Part shown: positions 45,390-58,101 of the stretch, one piece after another | How the letters are laid out: each line of letters begins with the position of its first letter | How positions within the stretch are numbered: position 1 is the first letter of the stretch | Assembly (NCBI GenBank): GCA_034387635.1 | Contig: JAOANU010000009.1 | Coordinates: 744,001 to 808,000 of the forward strand | Source of the DNA: Rhodosporidiobolus odoratus | Taxonomy: Eukaryota; Basidiomycota; Microbotryomycetes; Sporidiobolales; Sporidiobolaceae | Direction: 5' to 3' | DNA: 64,000 nt | Position numbers and translations under genes: made by a program | The notes under the pieces: generated by a model | Seen by the model: only the letters and a program-made list of their open reading frames with translations | Told to the model about the DNA's origin: nothing | The model's database searches: none

Positions 45390-48300
45390 TCAATCCGCTC
45401 GTGCCCAGCGAACCCTTTTCTCTTGTGCGGTCTCCGTGTCCGCTCCCTCCTCATCACCCTCTTCCTCCCAGTCTCCTCCTGCATCGAAGGCTGAGACGGT
45501 CGGCACTCCTTCGTCCTCCCTCTCTCCGAGCTCCTCGTTCTCATCTAACCCTAACTCGCTCTCTTCCTCCATCCGTTCCCTCGCTTCAAGGTCAACCGAT
45601 TTCCGCCCTCGACGTCGAGGATGAGCGTCAGCTTCCTCCGCTTCGTCAGCGTCGAAGAGCAAGTTCCGCTTGCCGGCGTCTGCGTCGTCGAGTTCGACTT
45701 CATGTATAGAGGCGTCTTCGTGGAGGTGGTCGTGCTGAGGTCGAGCGGGGCGGGCGTCGTCCTCCTCATCGTCGTCGTCCGTCGCTGTCATCGTCTTCGA
45801 AGCGGCACGTTCACGTACATCGTACCATTCCCGCCTCCTCCCATCTTGCTCGACGGAATCCCGTTCGCGAGGGCGGACAACCTCCGCATGCTCAACTTCT
45901 CCTACTCCGTCCCCCTCCACAGCCATACCTCGTTCGTCCACCCGTCCTCCAGCGCGTCCACCCTTCCCTTGCACCTCCCTCCCATCCTCCCCAAACTCCG
46001 CCGCCGCCGCCGCCGCCGCTTCAGCCCTTCCCTGGTCCTCGCCCGCTCGTTCCGGTCCCCTCAAAGGTTGCGCATCAACCAACCTGCCCTCTGTCTCTCT
46101 ATCCCACATCCTCCTACACAACAACTCCCTCGCATCGTACCTCGGGAGTGCTAACAGATTTGGTGTCGAAGGGCAAGCTCCGAGCATCCTAGTGGTTTGC
46201 CACCCTCTTTCCAAGAGTTCCTCGGAGGAGGCCAGAGAGCCCCATAGATCCATGATGGGGAGAGCGTCCCAATGGGGGAGACGTTCTCGACCTACCCCTC
46301 CTGGGAGGGAATCAACCAGCGAGGCCTCGGCGTCGAGAAGGGGAACTTCAAACAAGGCCTTTTTCTTCTCCTCCACTTGAGACGTGTGAACATGCGTTCC
46401 TTTTTCGAGGTGGTTCGTTGAGAGGGATTCGAAATTCGGATAATTGGGGTAGAGCATCGAGTACCCTCGGAGGTAGACGAGTTCGATGAAATACTTTTTC
46501 CAGGAGCGCGGCCAGCGGTTGGATCGGATGGCAGGGACGAGGGGTTCTGAGATGGGGAGGGCGAGTTCGGAAAGGCGGAGGGAGAGGTAGGTGTGGAATT
46601 CGCGCCAGACTTCGGGGAAGTAGGCTGCGCCCCAGGAGCAAGGAATCTGGGAGAGATAAGGCGTAGTCGAGTGAAGGTTTAGTTCGGCGAACAGGCGGTG
46701 GGCGTCGAACGGCTGTCGACCTTCGGGACGGAGCTCAATGTTCTTTTGCTGGTAGAGGGAGACTCCGAAGAGGTGTGAAGAAGCCTTGCGACCGGCGAGG
46801 GTGTAGCGATACTGCAGGATGGTGAACTTGAGCCATCCGTAGAAGAGAGGTGAGACTTCGACGTCGTCTTCGAGGAGAACGCCGTAGGTATCGTTCGAAG
46901 TTGGGTACCAGGACTCGACGATGGCGGGCATGAGACCGCCGAGAAGGATGCGGTGACGAAGAGCGAAGGAACCGTACGGCCAGCGGAGATCATCGACAAG
47001 GCGGTGGGTGAGACGGTCTGTCGTCTGTTCAAGGTTGACGGAAAGCGAGATGTCGTCACCGAAGTAGTAGGCGGTTTGAAGGGAGGTAAGCAGGCGGTGA
47101 AGGGAGACCGGCCGATCGTTGGTAACGACAGAGAGATCGATCCGAGGGGTGTGCCAGTCTGCGCATGCATCCCGTTTGAGCAAAGTGGCAGAGCAGGAAA
47201 TGAAAAAGGTACGCACGCCTCAACGCCTCTAGCTCCAACGCCCCGACCCACTCGGCCCGCCTGGCCTCCTCTCTCTTCATGCCTACGACCGTCGCCCGTC
47301 CTCGTCCCTTCCCCTCCCCCTGAACACCCTTCAACAATTCCCTCTCGGCCTTCACCCGACACCACCTCTCGCCACCTTTCCTCGTCCCGAACACGCCTCC
47401 CATCCATCGCAAGACTTCCTCATATTCCCTTGCTCTGGGTCCGTCCGAGAGATACAAGACAAAAGCGGGAGGAAGGTCTAGAGAATCGAGTAGGTCGACG
47501 AGGGCCAGGGAGATGGGTTCGGCGGTCGTACTTGAGGAGGAGGAGGAAGAAGAAGATGATGATGAAGAAGAGGAGGGAGAAACGCCTAGCGGGGTTAGCT
47601 CGAGGTGACAGCTTGACCTTCGAGCTTCCTCCCTCTCCACCTCAGTCAAATCATAATCCGCCACTACCACCTTCAGATCCGTCCTGACCCCCCCATCCTT
47701 ACCGTCCACTCCTCCTCTTCCAGATCCCAATCCCGCAGCAAACCTACAAGCCATCCCCCTCGCCGCCTCGACCTCATCCCTCCCACTAAGCAACAGCACC
47801 ATCGTCCCACTCCTCAACAATCTACTCCTCCCCTCATCCGCTTCCTCCGCCGGAGTCCTGTTCCTCTTCTCTCCCTCCAAGTCAGGCGAAGCTCCCCCCT
47901 TTCGCCGATCTCCACTCGCTCGGAGTCGACGGATCCCTTCCCCTGCGGCCGAGGAGGGGAGGAATAAATCTGCTGCACCTGGGTCGGCTTGCAAAGAACC
48001 TTTGAGGCGCAGACAAGCCCAACCGTCTGATTCAGCTGCTGGATCTGAATAAGGTGTCGAAGAAGAGGAAGAGAGGGGGATCGGAAGCGCAAAGACGGGG
48101 ATGGCATGTTTTGTCCATAATGCCCCGGCTAGGGCAATCTCGAGAGGAAGGGCCGTGTTGAGACCTTGGAGGATGGAGGTGGAGGGTCGAGAGGCGGAGA
48201 CGGGGAGAAGCCAAGAGGTGGAGAGGAGGAAGGGGAGGGAGGGGAGGGTTAGAGGGGTTGTTAGGCGTGAGTTGGGCGAGGGGGAGAGGGCGGGGTAGTG

Positions 48301-49661
48301 ACATTGCCCTTGACTTTGTTGTGAGTATTGATCGGTGGAGACGGAGGAGATAGAGAGACCTCCAGCGGTGAGGATCGAAGCGGAGTAGGGGGAGGTTCCG
48401 CTTGCGTGAAGTAGGGTTCGGGCGTAGTCTTTTGACAAAGGGTCGGAAGAAGAAGAAGAAGAAGAGGTGGGGAGGTTTCCGTCCACAAACAGGATGTGGT
48501 TGCTGGTAATGTGATGTTGGGCGACATTGGCGAGAGCGAGGGCAGGTGCTTGATGTTGAGGATAGGAGTAAGTGGAAACGAGGGAAGAAAAGGGTGAGAG
48601 TATAGATTCGGACGGCTCGAGGCCGCTGGGGACGAGAACGAGAATGCGAGAGGGCGGAGAGGACTGTCGAGATAGAGAGTTGAGCAGAGGTGTGAGGTGA
48701 GATGAAGAGAGATGAGACGAGGAGGTAAGGTGCAGGAGGGCAGTGTAGTCTGCTGATGATGGAGACACGGTGGACGGGAGTTTGAGTAGCTGATTGAGGG
48801 TATGCGAGGGGAGGGAAGGAGGAGGTTTTGGTCGGGGGGGTCGAGGCGGTAATGTAGGTCGCGGCAAGAGGGCGGCCAAATCTTCTGCACGAGGTAAGGA
48901 TGCCTTGCTCGTGAGTATTCAAGAGCACGAAACGGTCGAGGGAGCGCACCTGGACTCGTCTCCTCTGCTTCCCACCACCGGTACGTGAGTTTTTTCCGCT
49001 CCTTCGCTTCGCCTCTTAACCCTCCGATAACCCAATAGACGCCGAGTGCCCCGAGGACCAGAAGAGCGAGCTTTGTCGGCCTGCCTCGACTGCTCCACCA
49101 CCGCCTCCCCTTTGCGGTCCCGGCTCCGAGGCTCCCTCTTCGTTTCGAGGTGAAGCCTCCTCCGATGTATCCGCCTGGACCACCACCGTTGCTGGGCGAG
49201 ATGGGCGACGACAGGCTCGCTGCTGGAGAGCCTCCCGTGTCTCGTCGTCGGGCTACGAGGCTGGCGTGAGTCTGGGTGGGCGAGTTTGAGGTAGGCCCAG
49301 TAGACGAAGCCATGGTGGTGGTAGCGGTGCCTCTCCTGGTTTGCTTGCTGGACGAGGTGGATGCGGTGAAGATGATTGAGTCTGTATCCTCGGGGCTATT
49401 ATCTGAATAGGAGGTGGGAGATTGAGGCCAGGGTTGATCGGTCAATGAAGCGAGAGGTGGAGCGGAGGTTCCGTTGCTTAGGTGTCCGCTGGGAGTTCGT
49501 GCCAGGGGTGACGAGGGATATGTACGTGTTGTTGCAGGTGTGGGTGACCTGCTCTGTGCTGCTCGGGTGGTTAGAGAGGAAGGCGAGTTGAGGTGGTGAT
49601 GGTGTTCCGAGTCGAGGTTGGTGGTCTGTAACTTGCTAAGGGGAGGGTGTCCGGTGGGCAT
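45390..49661 (-). CDS. Large type II membrane glycosyltransferase (GT2-like)
   Basis: Three exons (49661-48950, 48884-47217, 47158-45390) give 1382 residues, all phases consistent. A disordered cytosolic N-terminus (about 1-195) precedes one membrane anchor (KLALLVLGALGVYWVIGGL), so the catalytic part should lie in the Golgi/ER lumen. The middle (about 240-780) is a divergent domain with FVDGNLP, LEIALAGALWTKHAIPVFAL and a long Ser run. The best-conserved part (about 795-1130) begins IDLSVVTNDRPVSLHRLL and contains YGVLLEDDVEVSPLFYGWL, where LEDD fits a metal-binding acidic motif, then CSWGAAYFPEVWREFHTYLS. The C-terminal 250 residues are extremely acidic and probably disordered. Similar uncharacterised GT2-like proteins occur in fungi. 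Donor and acceptor substrates are unknown. Confidence 0.8.
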
Positions 49662-50077
49662 CCAGTGCCTTTCCAAACTGTCGAGTACTGAATCCAAGAA
49701 TGTATAGCAAAGCAACCGGAAGGAGTGAAGAGAACGAGCTAAAGATGGAAGAAAGCGGAGGAGGGGCGCGTGCGAGAATGCAAAAGAAAGGCTTCTTTCG
49801 ACCGGACAGAGTGGATTCGCTCGTCTCAGGCAGCAGTATTGCTCCTGCAGCTGACGCTACCGTGACCGGTCCGCGGGAGGAAGAGAGCGACTTGGTATCC
49901 TTTGCTTTTCCTCTTTCTTGCTCGTCCACTCGATTCTCGACTTCTTTTACGCGTCTACCTGGCTCAGACTGCTCGTACACACACACATAACAGCTACTGA
50001 GCACGCATACACATTCCCTCGCTACTCAGGTAGTAGCCGTCGACGCCGTCCCTCTTTCCCCTTGTTGATCACCAAAC
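49662..50077. other. Divergent intergenic region, glycosyltransferase / ASE1
   Basis: About 416 bp between two divergent start codons. A plus-strand open frame here (49700-49990) lacks motifs and is considered chance. Confidence 0.45.
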
Positions 50078-52714
50078 ATGTCACTTGCCTCTCCACCACC
50101 CTCACAGGGTACCTCTGCAACCCCACAACAGCCTCTAACAACCCTACTAGAGCACCACACCTCGACCCTTACCGCCCTATACACCTCCCTCTCCCCTTCC
50201 CCCTCTTCTCTCATCAACACCCACCTCACCTCGCTTCGTACTCAACTCGAGACCATCCTCGCCTCCCAACTCACGACCGCTCAAGCCGAAGTCTTTACCG
50301 CCGAGCAAAAACTCGCAGCAAGCTGGAAGAGGGTTCACGATTGGCAAGCCGCGCTTGGCGAACCCCTCAGGTCGGAAAGACACAAGGGCGATGGACCTCT
50401 ACTGAGTCTGTGCGACCAAGTCGATGCGCTCAAGGAGGGGATGAAGGGGAGGATGGAGGAGAGGGGTAAGAGAATGTTGTTGCTCAATGCCAGAGTGGGC
50501 GAGTTGAGAGAGGTGGTCGGCAGCGAGTTTGTCATGGTCAGTGTCGAGGAAGCGGGCAAGGGGTGGGAAGAGATGGATCTCAGGCTCGAACGGATGGGCG
50601 ATCTCGAGAGGGAGGTAATGCGGTGTGAAGCAGAAATTGTACGTCCCCCTTTGCTCCGCTCGCGGTCCACCTTTTTCAACCAGTTCCGTGCTCACTCCTC
50701 CTTGCCCTGCAGGCCCGAAGGAAGGATCTCATCAGCACCGACTGCGGCGAAGTCTTTACCCTTCGCACTGAACTAGGCATTCATCAACCCGCCGACCCTT
50801 CTCAGGTGGAAACATCAGCCGATCCTCTCGACGAGGAAGTCCTGTGGCACCTCGGCGTTGGAGAGGCACGACAGCCTCGAAGAGAGATCGTACCAACCAA
50901 GGAGAATGTGGAGCGGGTAGCGGCGAAACGGAAATGGGTGAGTTTGATTTTCCCTCGTCTCTTTCCTCCTGGCTATGCGATCGGGTCTGAATCTCTCTCG
51001 CCGGTCTCCCTTTAGCTCGAGGACGAGAAGGCTTCGCGTAATGTGTCTATCCAGACGACCTACGACAAGCTCTACCCGCTGTGGACTATGCTCGGCGTAA
51101 CGGAGGATGAGATGGAAGAGTTTGTGAACCGGTGGATGGGTTCAACCATGGACGTGGTCAATGCAGTACGAGTCTTCCAACCTTATCCTCCTTGTCATCA
51201 TCCGATTGACCCTCACTTTGCTCTTGCTCTGCAGTACCAAGCCGAACTGGCCCGAATGCTCGCCCTGAAGCGTACCAACCTCGCGACCTTTATCTGTCGA
51301 GAACGCGCGCTCCTGAGCACCCTCTGGGACACACTCTACCTCTCACACCCTCAACGACTCGCTCAATTCCCAGCTTACTCCATCTCGGTCGAACCGACTC
51401 GAGTCTGGAACGCGGCTCATGGGTGTGAAGAGGAGGTTGTCAGTGATAACGTTAGTGAGGAACTTTTGGTGGCGCATGAGAGGGAGAGGGAGAGGATCGA
51501 GGGAGAAGTGGAGGAGGCCAGACCGGTACTTGAGAGGTTAAGGAAGTACTTTGAGGTAGTCGAGAAGGGGAGGGAATTGGAGGTACGTTCTGGCTCTCCG
51601 ACCGTATCTCGAACTAGGCTGACGGTCCTTTCTCCTCGGCCTCTTCTTATGTCGTGTTTACCGCTTCTTTTTTCATCCCATATTCGTGCTCGAATAGGTT
51701 GCCGCAGCCGATCCTTCTCGCCTCATGGACAAGTCTCGCGGCGCTGCCATGCGTCTAGCGCAAGAAGCAAAGGATCGCAAGCGAGTAGATCGGGAGAAGC
51801 CCAAGGTGGGTTTCTTTCTCGTCTTCCTCCCATGCTTACGACTCGTGCTGAGGGTGCGGCATTGACCCCTTCTTGCTCCCTGCAGCTCGAGGCTGAACTT
51901 CGAACCCTTATACCGCAATGGGAGGCGCAGAACAATAGACCGTTCTTGGTCAATGGTGTCAGCTTCATTGAGGGCTTGGATGAGCAGAAGAGGCAGGAAG
52001 AAATGGAGAAGGAGAATCGAAAGGTACTTTCACTTCCCCCTACCCCTACCGACTCTTCACTGCTTCCCCCTAGTCTATGGTTTCCCTGTCGAGCTGAATT
52101 CACTCTTGTCTTATCGTACTGATGATCCCTAACGTGTACAGCGCGCCAAACTCGGCCACTCCGCCTCAACCTCTCACACCTCCTCCGCCCGCCCTCTCAG
52201 AGCACAACATACCGGTGGCTCCTCCCTCTCTTCCACCTCCGCCTCGCAATCCATAGCCCCCCTGAAACGCCAAATGACAGGCGCCTCGATCCGATCCACT
52301 ACCTCGTCCGCGTCTTCTACAGCTGCTCCGCCTGCGAAACGACCAGCCACGGCAAGCACTGCAATGCTATCAAGACCACGTAGCCGAAGCGTACTAGGAG
52401 ATGCGCAACTCGCTACTCCTGCGTCTGGGTCTGCTTCCACACCTTCGACGGCGATGAAACCGCAAATAACGGGGCAGCGAAATCGAAGTGGGACGATTGG
52501 TTCTTCTTCAGTCGCGGGGTCGTCGGTGCCGCCTACGCCTGCGACTACTGGAGGAACTGCAGCGGGAGTAGAGGGGACCGGGATGCGGATACCTGTAGGG
52601 TGGGGAGCGGCGACGCCTTGTCCGGCTCCTTTTGCTGCAACAGTAGGTGGAGGTGGGATGAGGCAGGTTGTTCCGCAGGCTACCGGTGGTGGAGGGTTTA
52701 GGCCTGGACGATGA
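50078..52714 (+). CDS. ASE1: ASE1/PRC1/MAP65 microtubule bundling protein
   Basis: Homodimeric crosslinker of antiparallel microtubules in the spindle midzone, needed for anaphase and cytokinesis. Seven exons (50078-50638, 50713-50937, 51016-51165, 51235-51582, 51698-51805, 51886-52023, 52142-52714) give 700 residues in phase. The N-terminal two-thirds is a helical rod (dimerisation and spectrin-like parts). The conserved microtubule-binding block includes RALLSTLWDTLYLS, FPAYSISVEPTRVWNAAHGC, ERLRKYFEVVEKGRELE, RLAQEAKDRKRVDREKPKLE and WEAQNNRPFLVNGVSF, as in MAP65 proteins. The C-terminal 200 residues are Ser/Thr/Ala/Pro-rich with RPRSRS and APLKRQ sites, suited to Cdk control. Confidence 0.9.
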
Positions 52715-53059
52715 GTTGGTTGAGGAGCGGGGGGATAGGAGGAGGTGAGGGGGAGGAGGGGGAGGGCGATGGGATACTCGAGCGGTTTTCGGTTTTCTTT
52801 GCACATGCCCTTATTTTCCATTCTGCTCGCACGGTATCTTTCTTGCGCAGTCTAGGATTCTTCGTTGTCAGACCTTGTATACCCTTACTACCCCATCCAC
52901 TTTTGCCCGGCCAACATGAGAAAGAGACAGAAAAAGAAAAAGAAAAGAAAGGGTTCGCAAAGTCCCCCCTCTCTGCCACGCCGCCCTTCCCCTCGTCTCG
53001 CTCCATTGGCGAGTTCACACAACTTCCCTCGACTCCCTTCTAAACCTGTACACAGCAGC
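52715..53059. other. Intergenic region ASE1 / SEC61 beta
   Basis: About 345 bp holding the ASE1 3' region and the SEC61 beta promoter, including an A-rich run near 52930. No gene seen. Confidence 0.45.
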
Positions 53060-53818
53060 ATGTCCGACTCATCTCGACCCAGTACTCCTTCTCAACGTAT
53101 CCCCGGCGCTACTGGACCTCAAATGCGGTTCGTCCCCCTCCTCCTCCCCCTCATCTCCTATCCCACCTCCCCTGCCGCACTCACCCCTCCAGCATACTGA
53201 CTAACTCCTCGGTATGCTTACACAGCCGCCGTGCCGCCGCTCTCACCACCGCAGGCAAAGGCTCTGACGCACCTGGATCGGCAAGGGCTGCAGGAGCGGG
53301 GGGGAGCAGCAATACCATGATGAGGCTTTATACCGATGAGGCGCCAGGGCTGAAGGTGTACGTTCTCGTTCTCTCGATCTCAATCTCTGATTCCTGGTTG
53401 GGGTCGGGAGAGGAAGAGGAGGAATGGTAAGGTGGAGCTGGGAGAAAAGGCGGCTGGAAGGCGGTAGACGTGGACACGAATCGACAGAGCGTGGAACCTC
53501 CGTTCGAGCATCTGACTAACTCGAACTGTACCTCCCATGCTCCCCTACCTTACGACCCATGACCTCAACCATCTCCCCCCGTCGACCACTTCGACCTCGT
53601 CAACGTCGCTCCCTCGCCAATTGGGATCGCCGTCGTGGAAACAGTGACCCGGTGATTGTCTTGAGCTTGGCAGTCGTCTTCATCTTCTCAGTGGTCAGTT
53701 TGCATTTGTTGAGCAAGCGTACGTAGTTGTCTTTTTCTCCCCTTTCTTTCTTTTCTCATGCTACTTCGAGCTAATGGTTGCAAGTTTGCGTGCAGTCGTT
53801 CGGTTCTTCACCAAGTAA
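53060..53818 (+). CDS. SBH1: SEC61 beta subunit of the ER translocon
   Basis: Tail-anchored small subunit of the Sec61 protein-conducting channel. Four exons (53060-53127, 53226-53357, 53645-53718, 53796-53818) give 98 residues. The disordered cytosolic part begins MSDSSRPSTPSQRIPG and has the family-typical MRRRAAALTTAGKG. The conserved segment SSNTMMRLYTDEAPGLKVDP precedes the C-terminal anchor VIVLSLAVVFIFSVVSLHLL and the end LVRFFTK. Length and order match fungal SBH1/SBH2. The second donor was put after GT so that the acceptor at 53644 gives KVDP in phase. Confidence 0.93.
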
Positions 53819-54329
53819 AGAGTCGTACCCTGTATGCCTTCGACTCTCCGTAACGCCGCTTGCCACCTGTTCTATACCCTACTCAAAAATCGACAGCTGT
53901 GCAGGAATGAAGCAAACGAGGGGTGTGCGCAAGGGGAGGGGGCGAAGGAGGGGCGTGTTGCGCTGGTGTTGGCACGCTGTAGGTGAAGGAGGGGAGGGCC
54001 AGGGGGAGGGTGTCTGTTTCGCTGTGCTGCTGTACTATCATGTTTCGTTGTGTGAGGATGTCGGGCGGGAAAAGTGGAAAAGACCAATGTGCGAGAGATC
54101 AAGTTCCCGCGCGTTCGTCTGGCTAAATTCTCAGAAGCGTCTCGCATACCAGTCGCACGAACCTGCTTGTTCGGGAACAGGAAAGGACGGAGCTGTGAGC
54201 GTGTGAGTAGTTAGTGTCGTCTCAGCTGCTCGTCACCGGTTGTTGGTTCTTGTCGAGCTGTCTCTGACACGACTCTTGCTGTGTGTTGCCGTGTACCGAC
54301 TATTTACGACAGAACGAGTCTCGGAAGCT
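53819..54329. other. Intergenic region SEC61 beta / SKT5
   Basis: About 510 bp; presumably the 3' end of SEC61 beta and the promoter/leader of SKT5. No supported gene. Confidence 0.4.
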
Positions 54330-57300
54330 ATGGATCCCATCTCGCGAGTGGAATCACCTCGTTCACTTCACTTCGGACCCTCATCGTCAACTCCCACCTC
54401 TTCAAGTTACCATTCAACCTTATCAGACTCGGGCTCAACTCCAAGATCTGCAACTCCATTGCATAATTACCACCAACCTCTTCGCTCCCAGACCGACATG
54501 GTCGAACCTCAATCGGGTACTCAACTGGGAGCAGCAGGAGCCGGTCCGACATCAGGAGAAGGGGGACTTGCACCGACTAGAACTCCCTCAGGGAGAGCAC
54601 GCGGACCCCCAATGAGGTCGACTACCATGGACGACCATTACTATGCTGGACCGGGAGAGGCGAGCGCACTCACGAGGGGAATGGCGCCCCCGCTTCCGAG
54701 AGCCGCAGAGATGGCAGCTTATATTCCAGCCGGCAATGGCGGCAATGGCAATGGTCAGTGGGGTGCTATCGGTCAAGGTGCGTGTCCTGGCACAAGCCGT
54801 CACCGTGTGCCAACTCGACAGAGCTGTTGACGCTTTCTTACCCGTCTCGGACCACCGCCTCTTCCTCCCGTACACTCTCTTGCCCTCCACACACTCGTCC
54901 TGTAGGCTATGCTCCTCCCTCGTCTCGCGCTCCCGGCCTCTACAACCTCAGCCAAGGAACCTATTCCTCCCCTTCGCTCAACGCCAACCCCGCCTCTTCC
55001 GAATCCGCTCCTCCCTTACCTCACGACGCCTCTCAACGCATCTCGTCTTCTTCCGCCTCCTTCTCCGCCTTCCCGGATGATCCCCTCGCCCATTCTCCCG
55101 GTCACCCGGCCGCATTGGCCCTTCCCACTACGATGGACGATCTCAATATCGGCCTCGAATCCATGCGGTTCGAGCAACGTTCCCCTTCTGTCGCCCCTCC
55201 CTCTCATTCCCAAGACCCGTACGCCCACCAACAACAAATGCAAGGTCGTCGTTACTCTCCCAACGATTTCTCCCTCCCCTCCTCCGCTGGTCCGGACGGG
55301 GCGATGGAGATCCGAGCGTCTCGAAACGGGCCAGGCGGGGAACGTCACCAGACGACGAGCGTTTACAGCGTAGACAGTCAGCGCGCTCCGAGTGGGGGAG
55401 CAGGGTGGCAGCAGGGTCATGGGAGGTCGACGAGTGTGGCTTCGAACAGGACGTTTGGGTATGGAGGAGGGATGCAAGGGGGGGTTGAAGGGTATGCGGA
55501 GGAAGGAGCGTCGATGCAGAGGCCGGCGAGTAGTGCGAGCTTCTTGCCCTATGATGATGCGTATGGAGGGCCTCAGCAGCAGCAGCAGTACTCGGGAGGA
55601 GGAGGTGGAGGGGACTACTTTGCCGGACAGGGCGGTCAACAACAGGGATACATGTCCCAGCAGTCCCCGCAAGGCGGAGAAATCGGCTACTTCCAGCCCG
55701 GTCAAGCAGGAGGTTACGGCGGTTACCCTTCCGGACCACCTTCTTCCGCCGGCCCTTACGGTCAACATCCTCAGCAGCAGCCTGCCTTCCACCCTCAACC
55801 TCCCCATGCCGGATACGGGTACGACTATCGAGCCGCCGCTGCCGCTCAGAACCCTTACTACGCCGCCGCGACCGGACAACTCGGACTCGACCCTTCGCAA
55901 GCCCAAGCAGGAGCAGGTAGCGGGTACGGTCAGCTTCATCGGGGGATGTCGAGCGTCTCTTCTCTGGGCGTTCCCGCTTCCGCCTCGGGTCAGGGCAGCA
56001 TTCACTCCCTCAGTCGAAGTCAGTCGAGCCTGGCCCTCCCCGGGGGACCGATGCGACGCAAGGCGACAGGGGCGAGCACAATGTCTGCGATGTCGACTTC
56101 TTCGACCGGTCCTCCGATTACCAAGGCGAGCGTCGACGAGTATCGTCAGCGAATCAAGGCGGATCCGGATCCAGAAGCTCAGTTCAACTTTGCCAAGTAC
56201 CTCATCGAGGCGGCCAAGAAGATCAACTCGTCGGCGTCGGGAGACGAGAAGGCGGCGAAGAAGTACCGCGACGCGCTCCTTGCTGAATCGCTCAAGCTCA
56301 TCAAGCGACTTGCGACCCAGGGTGGAGGACTCGGCAAACCCGCTTATGCCGACGCTCAGTTCTTCCTCGCCAACTGCCTCGGTAATGGCAGTCTGGGTCT
56401 GCAGATCGACCACGAGAAGGCTTACAACCTCTACGTCCAGGCGAGCAAGCAGAATCACTCGGCTGCGACGTATCGCACAGCGGTATGTAACGAGCTCGGC
56501 GCGGGGACGAGGCGGGATCACGCTCGAGCGGTGCTCTTCTACCGCAAGGCGTCGGCGCTGGGCGATACGGCCGGCATGTACAAGCTCGGAATGATCCTCC
56601 TTCACGGGCTTCTCGGGCAACAACGCAATCCAAAGGAGGCCCTCGCGTGGCTGAAACGAGCCGCCTCTCAAGCCGACGAAGACAACCCTCACGCCCTCCA
56701 CGAACTCGGTCTGTTGTACGAGAAACCTCCCGCACTCGTCTCGTCCACGACGGCATCACTCGGTGCCAAAGCAGCCGCTCAGTTACAGCAGCAACACCTT
56801 CAAGCTGGCGGGCCTCCTCCCACCATCGTTCCCTTTGACCCGATCCAAGCCCGAGACTTCTTCACCCAAGCCGCCCAATTCGGTTATCCCCCTTCCCAAT
56901 TCAAACTCGGATGCTGTTACGAATTCGGAACCCTGACCTGTCCGGTCGAACCTCGACGATCGATCGCCTGGTACACGCGCGCTGCAGAACGGGGAGACTC
57001 TCAGGCCGAGTTGGCGTTGAGTGGGTGGTACCTCACGGGGAGTGAAGGGGTCTTGAAGCAGAGTGACAGTGAGGCGTATTTGTGGGCTAGACGGGCCGCG
57101 AATAAGGGTTTGGCAAAGGCTGAGTATGCAGTTGGGTATTATTCGGAGGTGGGGATTGGGGTCAAGGCCGATTTGGAGGAGGCTAAGAGGTGGTATATGC
57201 GGGCGGCGGGTGCGTTTGAATCTCACTCTCCAGTCCCCCTCTACATCTAGTTGGAGGCGAGCCGCGCTGACCATCGGCCGTGTCGCTCCCGCAGCTCAAG

Positions 57301-57431
57301 GCAACAAGCGCGCCATGCAGCGACTCACCGAGCTGAAGAAGCTCGGCAGCGACAAGAAGGGCGGCGCGGCGGGCAAGGGCAAGGTTCGACCGACACGAAA
57401 GGACGCCGAGACGGAGTGCGTCGTCATGTAG
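54330..57431 (+). CDS. SKT5: SKT5/CHS4-type chitin synthase activator
   Basis: Sel1-repeat protein that activates and localises chitin synthase III at the bud neck/septum in yeasts. Three exons (54330-54777, 54906-57209, 57295-57431) give 962 residues. Residues 1-540 are disordered, Ser/Pro then Gln/Gly/Tyr-rich. From about residue 558 (ITKASVDEYRQRIKADPDPE, then QFNFAKYLIEAAKKINS) a run of Sel1 repeats extends to about 925, seen in repeated units such as AVLFYRKASALGDTAGMYKL and EAKRWYMRAAAQGNKRAMQR. The protein ends CVVM, a CaaX-type prenylation signal expected for CHS4/SKT5 proteins, so the last small exon supplies the membrane anchor. An upstream in-frame ATG at 54240 is possible but less likely. 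Confidence 0.9.
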
Positions 57432-58101
57432 TACGGCCTAGCACGACCCTTTCACCTCTCGTCAGAACCCCTCACAACCGACAATGACGTTTTCCTCCAA
57501 CCTTGTTTTGCCCTCATGTACATAGAATCCCTTTAGCCCTGTCTTCCCTCCCCGCCCCCCCCCGCTCTTCCCTCCACGATACTTACGCCCTCTCACGAAC
57601 CCGTACCAATACCCTGTCCCGTTGGCGTTGCCTTTTCTACCCCCGATCGTTCACTCTCGCACGTCGTCCTCGCATCGTACTTTTTCCTTTTCCTCCTTTC
57701 TCTCTCTTCAGCGGATGTCTTTTGTCCGTCTTAGTGTGTGTTGAGTGGTGCAGCAGGAATCAAAGATGGGTCAGCTGCTGCTCGTTAGACCGTTCGTTCG
57801 GAGAGGCGGATGTCCATGACAGGGTTTAAAGAGGAAAAGGAGAAAAAGCGGCGCCTGCTCTTCCTCGTCCTCGCTCGCGTCTCTTTGTCTCGCTGGCGGC
57901 TGTGAGATAAGGTTATACTCTACTACAGACCGTGCCATCTCCCTCAAGGCATCGGCCACTCAGTCTGACCTCCTCTTCGCTTGTCATCTCCTCGCTCAAC
58001 CCTGACTTCAACCTCATTCAGAACAACCTCTACAAGCTAAGCAACGGCCTGTGCAAGATCCTATATACCTTGAACACGGTATACGCGCCCTCTCACCCTC
58101 T
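57432..58101. other. Intergenic region SKT5 / MO25
   Basis: About 670 bp with pyrimidine-rich plus-strand tracts; no coding frame supported. It may include a leader exon of MO25. Confidence 0.4.

Noticed and set aside
47530..47580. Trinucleotide-rich run near 47.55 kb as a separate microsatellite element
   Set aside because: It encodes the poly-serine run within the glycosyltransferase frame; noted there rather than as a mobile or regulatory element.
48032..48949. Alternative minus-strand frame overlapping the glycosyltransferase
   Set aside because: It is an out-of-phase shadow; the spliced frame from 48884 joins correctly on both sides.
55016..56701. Long open frame (561 codons) antisense to SKT5
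   Set aside because: It mirrors the GC-rich coding frame of SKT5 and has no motif; the sense strand carries clear Sel1 repeats.
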